Assembly: GCA_027047735.1 (NCBI GenBank)
Contig: JALTUD010000555.1
Coordinates: forward strand, 1 to 13,747
Direction: 5' to 3'
Length of the DNA: 13,747 nt
Origin: Flavobacteriales bacterium
GTDB taxonomy: Bacteria; Bacteroidota; Bacteroidia; Flavobacteriales_D; Parvicellaceae
The position numbers and the translations under genes were made by a program. Of this stretch, positions 1-7,322 are shown one piece after another. A model generated the notes under the pieces. It made no database searches. It was not told the origin of the DNA and saw only the letters and a list, made by a program, of their open reading frames with translations. The first letter of the stretch is position 1. Each line of letters starts with the position of its first letter.

Positions 1-79
1 AGTTCAAACACGCCGTTCTATCCCTAACGCGGGGCAGGTGAGTGCAAAGAAAACGGAGTTTAGTTTTCTTAGACGATGA

Positions 80-119
80 AAAATTCTTTTGCATAGCCCC
101 AGCTATGGAAAAGAATTTT
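80..119. repeat. Near-perfect 17-bp hairpin with CATAGC/GCTATG core
   Basis: Left arm 80-97 and right arm 102-119 pair over their whole length except one G-G opposition (91/108), around a 4-base loop (98-101). The same core, with the same G-G opposition and a 4-base loop, recurs at 183-222 and 7373-7412. The outer arms differ between the three sites but remain complementary, which points to selection for the fold or to recurrent palindromic elements. It is not followed by a T-run typical of an intrinsic terminator. Confidence 0.8.
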
Positions 120-121
120 GA

Positions 122-283
122 AGAAGTTATTTACAGTTTGGGTATAAAAGTGAAATTAGATTATTTTCTTTTCAATCTAGGCATTTTTAAGAAGCATAGC
201 CGTAGCTATGGTTCGCAAAAATAACGACGAGTGAAATGAAAAGAACTAATTTGTAACTTATAGACAAATTGTAATTAACTTCT
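122..283. repeat. Long rod-like inverted repeat inserted in repeat copy 1
   Basis: Bases 122-140 pair with 265-283 (19 positions, one T-T mismatch and one G-T wobble). Pairing continues inward as 143-147/258-262, 153-159/246-252 and 166-174/237-245. The apex is a hairpin at 183-222 with the CATAGC/GCTATG core. Copy 2 of the repeat lacks this whole segment, so it behaves like an insertion or expansion. An alternative 7-bp hairpin 248-254/264-270 would compete with the rod. Function is unknown. Confidence 0.65.
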
Positions 284-418
284 AACAAGCATAAGGAAAA
301 TCAAAACGTTTTATTGTGCTCAGATGTCCCGTATTAGGAATTGTATCCCTAACACAAAAGTACTGTTTAGATAAGTAATTTTATTATAAAAATAATATCA
401 TCAATACGTACAAATAAT

Positions 419-426
419 TATCTTTG
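419..426 (+). promoter_or_regulatory. Candidate -7 promoter element for the enoyl-CoA hydratase/ileS block
   Basis: TATCTTTG fits the Bacteroidota -7 consensus TAnnTTTG and sits 24 bases before the start codon at 451, giving a short leader of about 18 bases. No clear -33 TTTG is seen at the expected spacing, so the assignment rests on the -7 box and position alone. Confidence 0.4.
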
Positions 427-450
427 TTTGCTTACTAAAAAAATACTTAA

Positions 451-1233
451 ATGGCATACAATAATATATTATTCGAGGTAAAAGATGCAGTAGCATATAT
501 TACCATTAACCGACCAAAACAATTAAATGCTTTAAACAAAGAAACGATAGATGAGTTAAATCAAGCGTTTACCAATGTAGAAGAAGACGGAGCTATACGA
601 GTAGTTATATTGACAGGGAGTGAAGAAAAAGCCTTTGTAGCCGGAGCTGATATAAAGGAGTTTGCAAGTTTCTCCGTAGAAGAAGGGAAGTTGCTTTCGG
701 CAGAAGGACACCAAAAATTATTTAATTTAGTTGAAAATTTATCAAAGCCTGTAATTGCCGGTATTAATGGTTTTGCTCTAGGCGGAGGATTGGAGTTGGC
801 GATGGCTTCGCATATACGTGTAGCATCAGAAAACGCAAAAATGGGATTACCTGAAGTGTCGTTAGGTGTAATACCCGGCTATGGAGGAACGCAACGTTTA
901 GCACAATTGGTTGGAAAAGGAAAAGCTTTTGAAATGATTACAACCGCTTCAATGATAGATGCAAATGATGCGTACAAATGGGGCTTAGTCAATCATGTGG
1001 TAAAAGCAGAAGAATTAATTCCTGTCTGTGAGAAAATAGCAAGTAAAATTGTAAAAAACTCACCTAAAGCAATCAGTAGTGCAATCATAGCTGTTAACGC
1101 ACAGTTTCGAGAAGGTATCGATGGTTTTGTTACTGAGATTACTGAGTTTGGAAAATGTTTTGGAACTGAAGATTTTAAAGAAGGTACTACTGCCTTTATG
1201 GAAAAAAGAAAACCGGTTTTTTCAGGTAAATAA
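451..1233 (+). CDS. Enoyl-CoA hydratase/isomerase (crotonase family)
   Basis: A 260-residue crotonase-family protein, normal length for the family. It should hydrate short-chain trans-2-enoyl-CoA to 3-hydroxyacyl-CoA in the cytoplasm, in fatty acid or butyryl-type metabolism. The CoA and oxyanion-hole segment AGADIKEF is at residues 64-71. The GFALGGGLELA motif (107-117) carries Glu115, and the LPEVSLGVIPGYGGTQRL segment (133-150) carries Glu135. These correspond to the two catalytic glutamates of true hydratases, so hydratase activity is more likely than isomerase-only activity. The ATG start gives the usual N-terminus directly before the first beta strand. It lies 41 bases ahead of ileS on the same strand and is probably co-transcribed. 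The exact chain-length preference cannot be read from the sequence. Confidence 0.93.
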   Translation: MAYNNILFEVKDAVAYITINRPKQLNALNKETIDELNQAFTNVEEDGAIRVVILTGSEEKAFVAGADIKEFASFSVEEGKLLSAEGHQKLFNLVENLSKPVIAGINGFALGGGLELAMASHIRVASENAKMGLPEVSLGVIPGYGGTQRLAQLVGKGKAFEMITTASMIDANDAYKWGLVNHVVKAEELIPVCEKIASKIVKNSPKAISSAIIAVNAQFREGIDGFVTEITEFGKCFGTEDFKEGTTAFMEKRKPVFSGK

Positions 1234-1274
1234 ACTCGATTGGTTGGTACAAGTATCCTATATAAAATAATAAA

Positions 1275-4200
1275 ATGAGCAAAAAATATAACGTCTATAA
1301 CGGTTTAAATCTTCCTAATGTAGCTGAAGAGGTATTGGAAAGATGGAAGAAAAACGATACGTTCAAGAAAAGCGTAGAAACTAAAAATCCCGATAAACCT
1401 TTCATTTTTTTTGAAGGGCCACCATCGGCGAATGGGTTACCCGGTATTCATCACGTAATCGGTAGAACCGTTAAAGATATTTTTTGCAGATACAAAACCT
1501 TAAAAGGTTTTCGCGTTGAGCGAAAAGCAGGTTGGGATACTCATGGACTACCCGTAGAGTTAAAGGTTGAAAAAGAATTAGGAATAACCAAAGAAGATAT
1601 TGGAAAGAAAATTTCCGTAGAAGAGTACAACAAAGCGTGTAGAGAATCAGTAATGCGTTACACCGATGTTTGGAACGATCTTACCGAAAAAATGGGGTAT
1701 TGGGTAGATATGGAACATCCTTATATCACTTACGAAAACAAATATATGGAGTCGGTTTGGTGGCTGTTGCAACAAATCTATAACAAAGGATTGATGTATA
1801 AAGGTTATACTATTCAACCTTATTCACCAAAAGCCGGTACGGGTTTGAGTTCTCATGAGATTAATCAACCCGGTTGTTACAAAGATGTTAAGGATACAAC
1901 GGTAATTGCTCAATTCAAAGCAAAGCCCAATGATGTTCTTCCAAATGACACTTACTTTATTGCATGGACAACTACACCGTGGACATTACCGTCGAATACA
2001 GCTTTGGCAGTAGGGCCGAAAATTGATTATGTGTTGGTAGAAACGTTCAATCAATATACGGGAGAGCCAATCAAAATTGTTTTGGCAGAAACTTTAGTAA
2101 AAAAACAATTATCAGGGAAATACGCTCCTGAAAATGAGGAGTTGTCTATCGAGAATTATACATTTGGAGATAAAAAGATACCTTACAGAATAGAAGAAAA
2201 ACACAAGGGAAAAGATTTAGTAGGAATTAAATACGAGCAATTATTGCCTTATGCTCTTCCTGTAGAAAATCCAGAAGAAGCTTTTCGAGTAATTCCCGGT
2301 AATTTTGTTACGACAGAAGACGGAACAGGTATTGTACATATTGCCCCTACCTTCGGTGCTGATGATGCCCAAGTCGCTAAAGAAGCCGGAGTTCCTCCAA
2401 TGTTAGTGGAAGATGAAAACGGAAACCTTGTTCCTTTGGTCGATTTACAAGGGAAATTTCGTCCGGAAATGGGAGAATTGGCAGGAAAATACGTCAAAAA
2501 CGAATATTACGAAGAGGGGAGTGTACCCGATAAATCGGTAGATGTAGAAATTGCTATTCGTCTGAAAGAAGAAAACAAAGCTTTTAAGGTTGAGAAATAC
2601 GAGCATAGTTACCCGCATTGTTGGCGTACCGACAAGCCTGTTTTGTATTATCCTTTAGATAGTTGGTTTATCCGAATTACCGATGTAAAAGAGAGAATGG
2701 TGGAGTTGAATAAAACGATTAATTGGAAACCGAAATCAACAGGTGAAGGTCGTTTCGGAAATTGGTTAGAAAATGCCAACGATTGGAACTTATCACGTTC
2801 ACGTTATTGGGGAATCCCAATTCCTGTTTGGAGAACCGAAGATGGAAGCGAGTCGATTTGTATCGGTTCGGTAAAGGAGTTGAAAGCTGAAGTTGAGAAA
2901 TCAATTGAGGCAGGACTAATGGGAAAAAATCCATTTGTTCAATTTAACCCCGAAGATATGAGCGATGAGAATTATAACACGTTTGATTTACACAAAAGTT
3001 ATGTAGATGAAATCGTTTTAGTTTCTCCTTCCGGTAAGCCGATGCGTAGAGAGTCCGATCTAATCGATGTTTGGTTTGATTCAGGCTCAATGCCTACCGC
3101 TCAACATCATTATCCGTTTGAAAACAAGGAGTTAATCGATAAAAAAGGATACGGGACAGCCGACTTTATCGCTGAAGGTGTTGACCAAACCAGAGGATGG
3201 TTCTACACCTTACATGCCATTGCAACGATGGTCTTTGACCGCACAGCCTATAAAAATGTAATCTCAAATGGATTGGTACTGGACAAAAACGGGCAGAAAA
3301 TGTCAAAACGTTTAGGAAATGCAGTTGATCCATTTAAAACATTAGCAAAATACGGAGCAGACGCTACACGTTGGTATATGATAACCAATGCACAGCCTTG
3401 GGATAATTTAAAATTTGACGAAGAAGGAATCGTAGAGGTGCAAAGAAAACTGTTTGGAACGTTATACAATACTTACGGGTTCTTTGCTTTGTATGCTAAT
3501 ATTGATGAGTTTACCTATCAAGAGCCACAAGTTTCAACCGAAAAACAACCGGAAATAGACCGATGGATTATTTCAAAATTAAATACTTTGATAAAAGAAG
3601 TAGAGCAGTCGCTTGAAAATTATGAACCAACTAAAGCCGGTCGATTAATTCAAGGTTTTGTAACCGATCAATTGAGTAATTGGTACGTTCGTTTATGTAG
3701 AAGACGTTTCTGGAAAGGAGAATATTCAGATGATAAAATATCGGCTTACCAAACACTTTATACTTGTTTGGAAACTGTTGCTATTTTAGCATCACCTTTT
3801 GCTCCTTTCTATACCGATAAGTTATTTGTAGATTTAAATAAAGTATCGAATAAACATACCGAAGATTCCGTGCATTTGGTTGATTTCCCAACAGCAGATG
3901 ATAGTAAAATTGACTTGGAATTGGAAGAACGAATGGATATAGCTCAACGCGTGTCTTCTATGGTACTGAGTATTCGAGCAAAAGAAAAGATTAAAGTACG
4001 GCAACCGCTTCAAAAAATTATGGTTCCGATTTTAGATCAATCTTTTGAAGATAGAATTAGAGCCGTAAAGGATTTAATACTTTCGGAGGTCAATGTTAAA
4101 GAAATGGATTTATTAAAAGATACGTCAGGTGTTTTGGTTAAAAAGATAAAACCCAACTTTAAAACCATCGGAAAAAAATACGGTAAACTAATGAAATCTA

Positions 4201-4664
4201 TCATGGCAACCGTAGGTGAATTTTCACAAGAAGATATTGCGGAAATTGAAAAAAATAATGGTTGGAAAGGAGAAATTGACGGAACAGTTGTGGAATTGGA
4301 ATTAAACGATTTTGAAATATCAACCGACGATATTCCGGGTTGGTTGATTACTACAGAAGGAAACCTTACAGTGGCTTTAGATGTTACTATGTCTAAAGAA
4401 TTGAAAGAAGAAGGAATTGCTCGTGAGTTTGTGAATCGAATCCAAAATCTCAGAAAAGAAAGCGGTTTGGAAGTTGTTGATAAAATACACCTAAAAATAA
4501 AGAAAAACGAGGTAGTAGATGATGCAATCAAAAACAATTTAGAGTATATTTGTTCCGAAACATTAGCCGACAAATTAGATTTGGTTGATGAATTGGAAGG
4601 TACACCATTTTCTTTTGAAGTAGAAAAAGGAGTTGAGGCTGAGTTGCAGTTAGAAAAGATTTAA
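1275..4664 (+). CDS. ileS: Isoleucyl-tRNA synthetase, type 2 (IleRS2)
   Basis: This 1129-residue class I synthetase charges tRNA-Ile with isoleucine. Its order and motifs match the eukaryotic-like type-2 IleRS: GPPSANGLPGIHH near the N-terminus (48-60), WDTHGLPVE, editing-domain segment WTTTPWT starting at Trp231, GTGIVH further on, the LSRSRYWGIP segment around 505-515, KMSKR at 675-679 and the WYVRLCRRRFWK anticodon-binding region near 803. The class I signature is altered: where HxGH is expected it reads GIHH (57-60). Cysteines that in Thermus IleRS form zinc knuckles are mostly gone: PYSPKAG where Thermus has PYCPRCG, CWRTDKP for CWRCSTP, and VSPSGK for ACACGG. It heads a run ending at ansA, with the DksA-like gene 30 bases downstream. 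Confidence 0.97.
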   Translation: MSKKYNVYNGLNLPNVAEEVLERWKKNDTFKKSVETKNPDKPFIFFEGPPSANGLPGIHHVIGRTVKDIFCRYKTLKGFRVERKAGWDTHGLPVELKVEKELGITKEDIGKKISVEEYNKACRESVMRYTDVWNDLTEKMGYWVDMEHPYITYENKYMESVWWLLQQIYNKGLMYKGYTIQPYSPKAGTGLSSHEINQPGCYKDVKDTTVIAQFKAKPNDVLPNDTYFIAWTTTPWTLPSNTALAVGPKIDYVLVETFNQYTGEPIKIVLAETLVKKQLSGKYAPENEELSIENYTFGDKKIPYRIEEKHKGKDLVGIKYEQLLPYALPVENPEEAFRVIPGNFVTTEDGTGIVHIAPTFGADDAQVAKEAGVPPMLVEDENGNLVPLVDLQGKFRPEMGELAGKYVKNEYYEEGSVPDKSVDVEIAIRLKEENKAFKVEKYEHSYPHCWRTDKPVLYYPLDSWFIRITDVKERMVELNKTINWKPKSTGEGRFGNWLENANDWNLSRSRYWGIPIPVWRTEDGSESICIGSVKELKAEVEKSIEAGLMGKNPFVQFNPEDMSDENYNTFDLHKSYVDEIVLVSPSGKPMRRESDLIDVWFDSGSMPTAQHHYPFENKELIDKKGYGTADFIAEGVDQTRGWFYTLHAIATMVFDRTAYKNVISNGLVLDKNGQKMSKRLGNAVDPFKTLAKYGADATRWYMITNAQPWDNLKFDEEGIVEVQRKLFGTLYNTYGFFALYANIDEFTYQEPQVSTEKQPEIDRWIISKLNTLIKEVEQSLENYEPTKAGRLIQGFVTDQLSNWYVRLCRRRFWKGEYSDDKISAYQTLYTCLETVAILASPFAPFYTDKLFVDLNKVSNKHTEDSVHLVDFPTADDSKIDLELEERMDIAQRVSSMVLSIRAKEKIKVRQPLQKIMVPILDQSFEDRIRAVKDLILSEVNVKEMDLLKDTSGVLVKKIKPNFKTIGKKYGKLMKSIMATVGEFSQEDIAEIEKNNGWKGEIDGTVVELELNDFEISTDDIPGWLITTEGNLTVALDVTMSKELKEEGIAREFVNRIQNLRKESGLEVVDKIHLKIKKNEVVDDAIKNNLEYICSETLADKLDLVDELEGTPFSFEVEKGVEAELQLEKI

Positions 4665-4694
4665 TAAATTTTAGAGTAAATAATTTTAAAGATT

Positions 4695-5087
4695 ATGTCA
4701 GAAAAAGAAAAGATAAACAGATATAGCGACGAAGATTTAGCTGAATTTAAAGTATTGATAGAAGAAAAGTTAAAAGAAGCAAAAGAAGATTTACACCTTT
4801 TGCAAGAATCTTTATCACACGAAGGAGACCATGGCACAAATGATACAGGACGTTCATTTAATATGATGGAAGACGGTTCAGAAACCATGATGCGTGAGGA
4901 AATGGCTCAGTTAGCCGTGCGTCAAGAAAAATTTGTTAAGAATTTGGAAAATGCTCTTCGTAGAATAGAAAACAAAACCTACGGTGTTTGTCGAGTAACC
5001 GGTAAGTTGATTCGTAAAGAACGATTAAAATTAGTTCCTCATGCAACGCTTAGTATCGAAGCAAAAAAAATGCAAGATAACAGATAA
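4695..5087 (+). CDS. DksA/TraR-family regulator with degenerate zinc finger
   Basis: A 130-residue protein with a long, charged, coiled-coil-prone N-terminal part (about 12-45 and 66-93) and a C-terminal module YGVCRVTGKLIRKERL...PHAT (96-118). This is the arrangement of DksA/TraR proteins, which enter the RNA polymerase secondary channel and alter promoter kinetics, often with ppGpp. Only one of the four zinc-finger cysteines of classical DksA survives (Cys99); the others appear as Thr102, Ser120 and Ala123. The fold is therefore probably metal-free. The acidic tip motif of E. coli DksA is not recognisable; the middle reads MMEDGSETMM. It sits between ileS and lspA, an order common in Bacteroidota. 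Family assignment is strong; RNA polymerase binding is inferred. Confidence 0.85.
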   Translation: MSEKEKINRYSDEDLAEFKVLIEEKLKEAKEDLHLLQESLSHEGDHGTNDTGRSFNMMEDGSETMMREEMAQLAVRQEKFVKNLENALRRIENKTYGVCRVTGKLIRKERLKLVPHATLSIEAKKMQDNR

Positions 5088-5100
5088 ATCAGACGAATAA

Positions 5101-5460
5101 ATGGATGTAGAAGAAATTCCCAACGTAATGCTCATCATACTTACCTCTCTGGGGGTGGGATTCTTTTTGGTGGGCGTATTGTTGGTGTTTTTTCCTCCTA
5201 AAAAAATTAATGGTTTGTATGGGTATAGAACATCACGTTCTATGCAGTCGCAAGAAGCTTGGGATTTTTCTCAAAAGTATTCATCCAAAATAATGTTGAT
5301 TTTAGGTGTGGTTTATACTTCAATAGGGTTGCTTACTTTACTCTTTCCTAAATTAGATGAAATTACCGCATCTTTAGTATCGATAACCATAATTTTAGTA
5401 GGTGTTTTCTTTATGTTCTACAAAACAGAAAAAGAATTAGCAAAAAGATTCGATGATTAA
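5101..5460 (+). CDS. SdpI-family small membrane protein
   Basis: A 119-residue protein with three predicted membrane segments at about 8-31, 62-82 and 88-107. Between the first two lies INGLYGYRTSRSMQSQEAWDFSQK (36-59), which matches the conserved loop of the SdpI/YhfL family (a GxR(T)...S...AW...Q pattern). SdpI of Bacillus gives immunity to a secreted killing peptide, but most family members have no known role. Nothing here shows a toxin partner. It starts 13 bases after the DksA-like gene, and its 3' end overlaps the lspA start by 8 bases, so translational coupling is likely. Its acidic start (MDVEEIP) before the first membrane segment is unremarkable. Confidence 0.72.
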   Translation: MDVEEIPNVMLIILTSLGVGFFLVGVLLVFFPPKKINGLYGYRTSRSMQSQEAWDFSQKYSSKIMLILGVVYTSIGLLTLLFPKLDEITASLVSITIILVGVFFMFYKTEKELAKRFDD

Positions 5461-6151
5461 AAATAAGAGCTTTCAATTAGTATTACTGACCATTTTTTCG
5501 GTATTGTTCATCGATCAATTTGTTAAAATTTGGGTGAAATCTCACGCCCTTTTACACGAAGTCTTAGGAGAATTTGGTTTTATTAAAATTCATTTTATCG
5601 AAAATCCGGGAATGGCCTTCGGAATGGCTTTCGGAGGGGAATGGGGTAAAATTTTGTTGAGTTTATTTCGTGTAGTTGCGATTATTGGTTTAGGTTTCCT
5701 AATTCGAAATTTAATTGAAAACAAAGCCCCAAAAGGATTGTTAATTTCTATGGCGTTAATTTTTTCCGGAGCTTTAGGAAACATTTTAGATAGTGCTTTC
5801 TACGGATTAATGTTTGATAGAGGTACAATTTGGGATCCTGTTATTCAAGATTGGTTGGGGTATAGCGGAGTAGCTAAACTTAATTTTGAAGGATATGCAC
5901 CACCCTTGCACGGTTGTGTTGTCGATATGATTCACACTGAGTTTTACTATCCAAAGTGGGTTCCTTTTGGTTTCGCCGGTCAAGAGGTCTTTCCGCCTGT
6001 TTTCAATATTGCTGATTCGGCAATTAGTATTGGAATAGCAATTATTGTTCTTTTCAATAAACGATTTTTTGGAGATTCTGAAAATGAATTTGAAATCTTT
6101 AAGAGAAAAAAACAACAAATCCATATTGAAGAAATACAAAAAGGTGAATAA
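5453..6151 (+). CDS. lspA: Lipoprotein signal peptidase (signal peptidase II)
   Basis: An inner-membrane aspartic protease that removes the signal peptide from prolipoproteins after lipidation. Conserved blocks are DQFVKIWV (21-28), ENPGMAFG (50-57), GALGNILD (106-113) with catalytic Asp113, and VFNIADSA (183-190) with catalytic Asp188. About four hydrophobic segments are present. At 232 residues it is longer than the E. coli enzyme (about 164). The extra length is a roughly 40-residue periplasmic segment between the two aspartates (about 117-155) plus an extended tail, as is usual in Bacteroidota. The start overlaps the SdpI-like gene by 8 bases. The four lipoproteins encoded at 8203-10616 would be among its substrates. 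Confidence 0.95.
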   Translation: MIKNKSFQLVLLTIFSVLFIDQFVKIWVKSHALLHEVLGEFGFIKIHFIENPGMAFGMAFGGEWGKILLSLFRVVAIIGLGFLIRNLIENKAPKGLLISMALIFSGALGNILDSAFYGLMFDRGTIWDPVIQDWLGYSGVAKLNFEGYAPPLHGCVVDMIHTEFYYPKWVPFGFAGQEVFPPVFNIADSAISIGIAIIVLFNKRFFGDSENEFEIFKRKKQQIHIEEIQKGE

Positions 6152-7172
6152 ATCAAAAATATTAATCATTTATACAGGAGGTACAATAGGAATGATAACC
6201 GATTATGAATCGGGTTCTTTAAAACCTTTCGATTTTAACCATATAGAGCAAGAAGTCCCCGAATTAAAAAAAATCCCCTATCAACTAGATACTTTATTTT
6301 TTAAAAACCCGATAGATTCATCCAATATGAATCATGAAATTTGGGTAAAAACAGCACGACTGATTGAAGAAAGGTATAACGATTACGATGGGTTTGTTAT
6401 ACTGCACGGTTCCGACACAATGGCTTATTCGGCAAGTGCTCTCAGTTTTATGTTACAAAATTTGGATAAACCTGTAATCTTCACCGGTTCACAACTGCCA
6501 ATCGGTGTAATCAGAACGGATGGAAAAGAAAACTTAGTAACAGCAATAGAAATAGCCGGAGCTAAAAAGAATGGTAAGCCAATCGTCCCTGAGGTAGCTA
6601 TATATTTTGAATATAAATTGTACAGAGGCAACAGAACCACAAAACTTAATGCAGAACATTTTGAGGCTTTTACATCCTTTAATTATCCGATATTAGCCAA
6701 TGCCGGGATAAACATAGATTATAATTATTCAAAGATTCTAAGGCCTTCATCAGCACCCCTGAAAGTACATTACAATTTTGATATAAATGTTGGGATATTA
6801 ACTCTATTCCCGGGCATTTCAAAAAAATATATAGAACACTTTTTTGCAATGCCTGAATTAAAAGGTGTAGTGTTGCAAACCTTCGGTTCAGGAAACGCTC
6901 CAACAGAGCGGTGGTTTATTTCAATCTTAAAAGAAGCTATATCTAAGGGCATTACAATCCTGAATATTACACAATGTAAAAAAGGAGAAGTGATTCAAGG
7001 ACGCTATGAAACAAGTAAAGAACTAGCAAAAATCGGAATAATAGGAGGAAAGGACTTAACCTTAGAAAGTGCAATAACCAAAATGATGATGATATTAGCA
7101 GAATATTCATCACCCGAAACCATTGCAAAAGAACTAGTAAAATCATATTGTGGTGAAATAAAAGAAGAATAA
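6144..7172 (+). CDS. ansA: Type I L-asparaginase (AnsA-like, cytoplasmic)
   Basis: Hydrolyses L-asparagine to aspartate and ammonia. From the GTG at 6144 the protein has 342 residues, close to E. coli AnsA (338), and begins MNKSKILIIYTGGTIGM, so this start is preferred. It overlaps lspA by 8 bases. An in-frame ATG at 6084 would add 20 basic residues but overlap lspA by 68 bases. Visible active-site elements are TGGTIG with Thr14, HGSDTMAY (88-95) with Asp91, and YRGNRTTK with Lys167. The second catalytic threonine (HGTDT) is Ser90 here, a conservative change that keeps a hydroxyl. No signal peptide is seen. It is the last gene of the plus-strand block and is followed by a strong stem-loop. 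Confidence 0.93.
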   Translation: MNKSKILIIYTGGTIGMITDYESGSLKPFDFNHIEQEVPELKKIPYQLDTLFFKNPIDSSNMNHEIWVKTARLIEERYNDYDGFVILHGSDTMAYSASALSFMLQNLDKPVIFTGSQLPIGVIRTDGKENLVTAIEIAGAKKNGKPIVPEVAIYFEYKLYRGNRTTKLNAEHFEAFTSFNYPILANAGINIDYNYSKILRPSSAPLKVHYNFDINVGILTLFPGISKKYIEHFFAMPELKGVVLQTFGSGNAPTERWFISILKEAISKGITILNITQCKKGEVIQGRYETSKELAKIGIIGGKDLTLESAITKMMMILAEYSSPETIAKELVKSYCGEIKEE

Positions 7173-7175
7173 CTT

Positions 7176-7322
7176 GGGCGTTCCCCTAAAAGCAAAAAAG
7201 AGCATATCCTTTCAGGAAACGCTCTTTTTTGCTTTTAGGGTCGGGCTATCACTACTCACTCTTTTTGCCCTCAAAAGGAGGAGGGCAAAAAGGAGTTCAA
7301 ACACGCCGTTCTATCCCTAACG
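7176..7322 (+). repeat. GGGCGTTCCC...GGGTCGGGCTATC intergenic element with two hairpins
   Basis: The segment starts with GGGCGTTCCC, includes the 20-bp stem-loop, continues with GGGTCGGGCTATC (7238-7250), a second perfect 12-bp hairpin (7261-7272/7281-7292), and ends with CGCCGTTCTATCCCTAACG. The last 29 bases are identical to window positions 1-29, so an equivalent element probably ends at the window's left edge. From memory, similar GGGCGTT...GGGTCGGGCTAT...TATCCCTAACGCG intergenic sequences recur in Flavobacteriia; this needs a database search to confirm. Confidence 0.55.
7184..7240 (+). terminator. 20-bp perfect stem-loop after ansA, probable bidirectional terminator
   Basis: The arms 7184-7203 and 7221-7240 are perfectly complementary over 20 bases and enclose a 17-base loop that itself holds a small TCCT/AGGA stem. 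The right arm contains a six-T run and begins 48 bases after the ansA stop; the left arm has the matching A-run, so it could also act on the opposite strand. The T-run lies inside the stem rather than directly after it, so efficiency as a simple intrinsic terminator is uncertain. Confidence 0.6.

Larger units (their letters stand above)
1..355. repeat. Structured intergenic repeat, copy 1 (5' end outside the window)
   Basis: This gene-free stretch matches a second stretch at 7294-7489 in the same orientation. The first 29 bases are identical to 7294-7322, the segment around 68-127 matches 7359-7420, and 307-337 matches 7438-7468 with two differences. Copy 1 carries an extra insert of about 160 bases (roughly 122-290) that copy 2 lacks. 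Visible hairpins are 47-54/63-70 (8 bp), 80-119 and a long rod at 122-283. The 5' end resembles the tail of a repeat whose start lies outside the window; in copy 2 the matching tail is preceded by two stem-loops. No convincing protein is encoded: the one open frame across it (42-224) reads through the palindromes. It could be a mobile MITE-like element or a structured RNA. Confidence 0.75.

Noticed and set aside
42..224. Open frame of 60 codons across repeat copy 1
   Set aside because: It has a non-ATG start, reads through two palindromes, and is not preserved in copy 2 of the repeat.
4037..4573. 178-codon frame antisense to the 3' part of ileS
   Set aside because: It is Ser/Phe/Ile-rich, typical of the reverse strand of an AT-rich gene, and lies entirely within well-conserved ileS coding sequence.
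5101..5460. Toxin-immunity pair based on the SdpI-like gene
   Set aside because: No candidate toxin or SdpABC-like gene lies nearby; the neighbours are housekeeping genes.
6045..6143. Upstream extension of ansA to TTG 6045 or ATG 6084
   Set aside because: It would overlap lspA by 68-107 bases and add a basic tail absent from AnsA; the GTG at 6144 gives the family's usual N-terminus.
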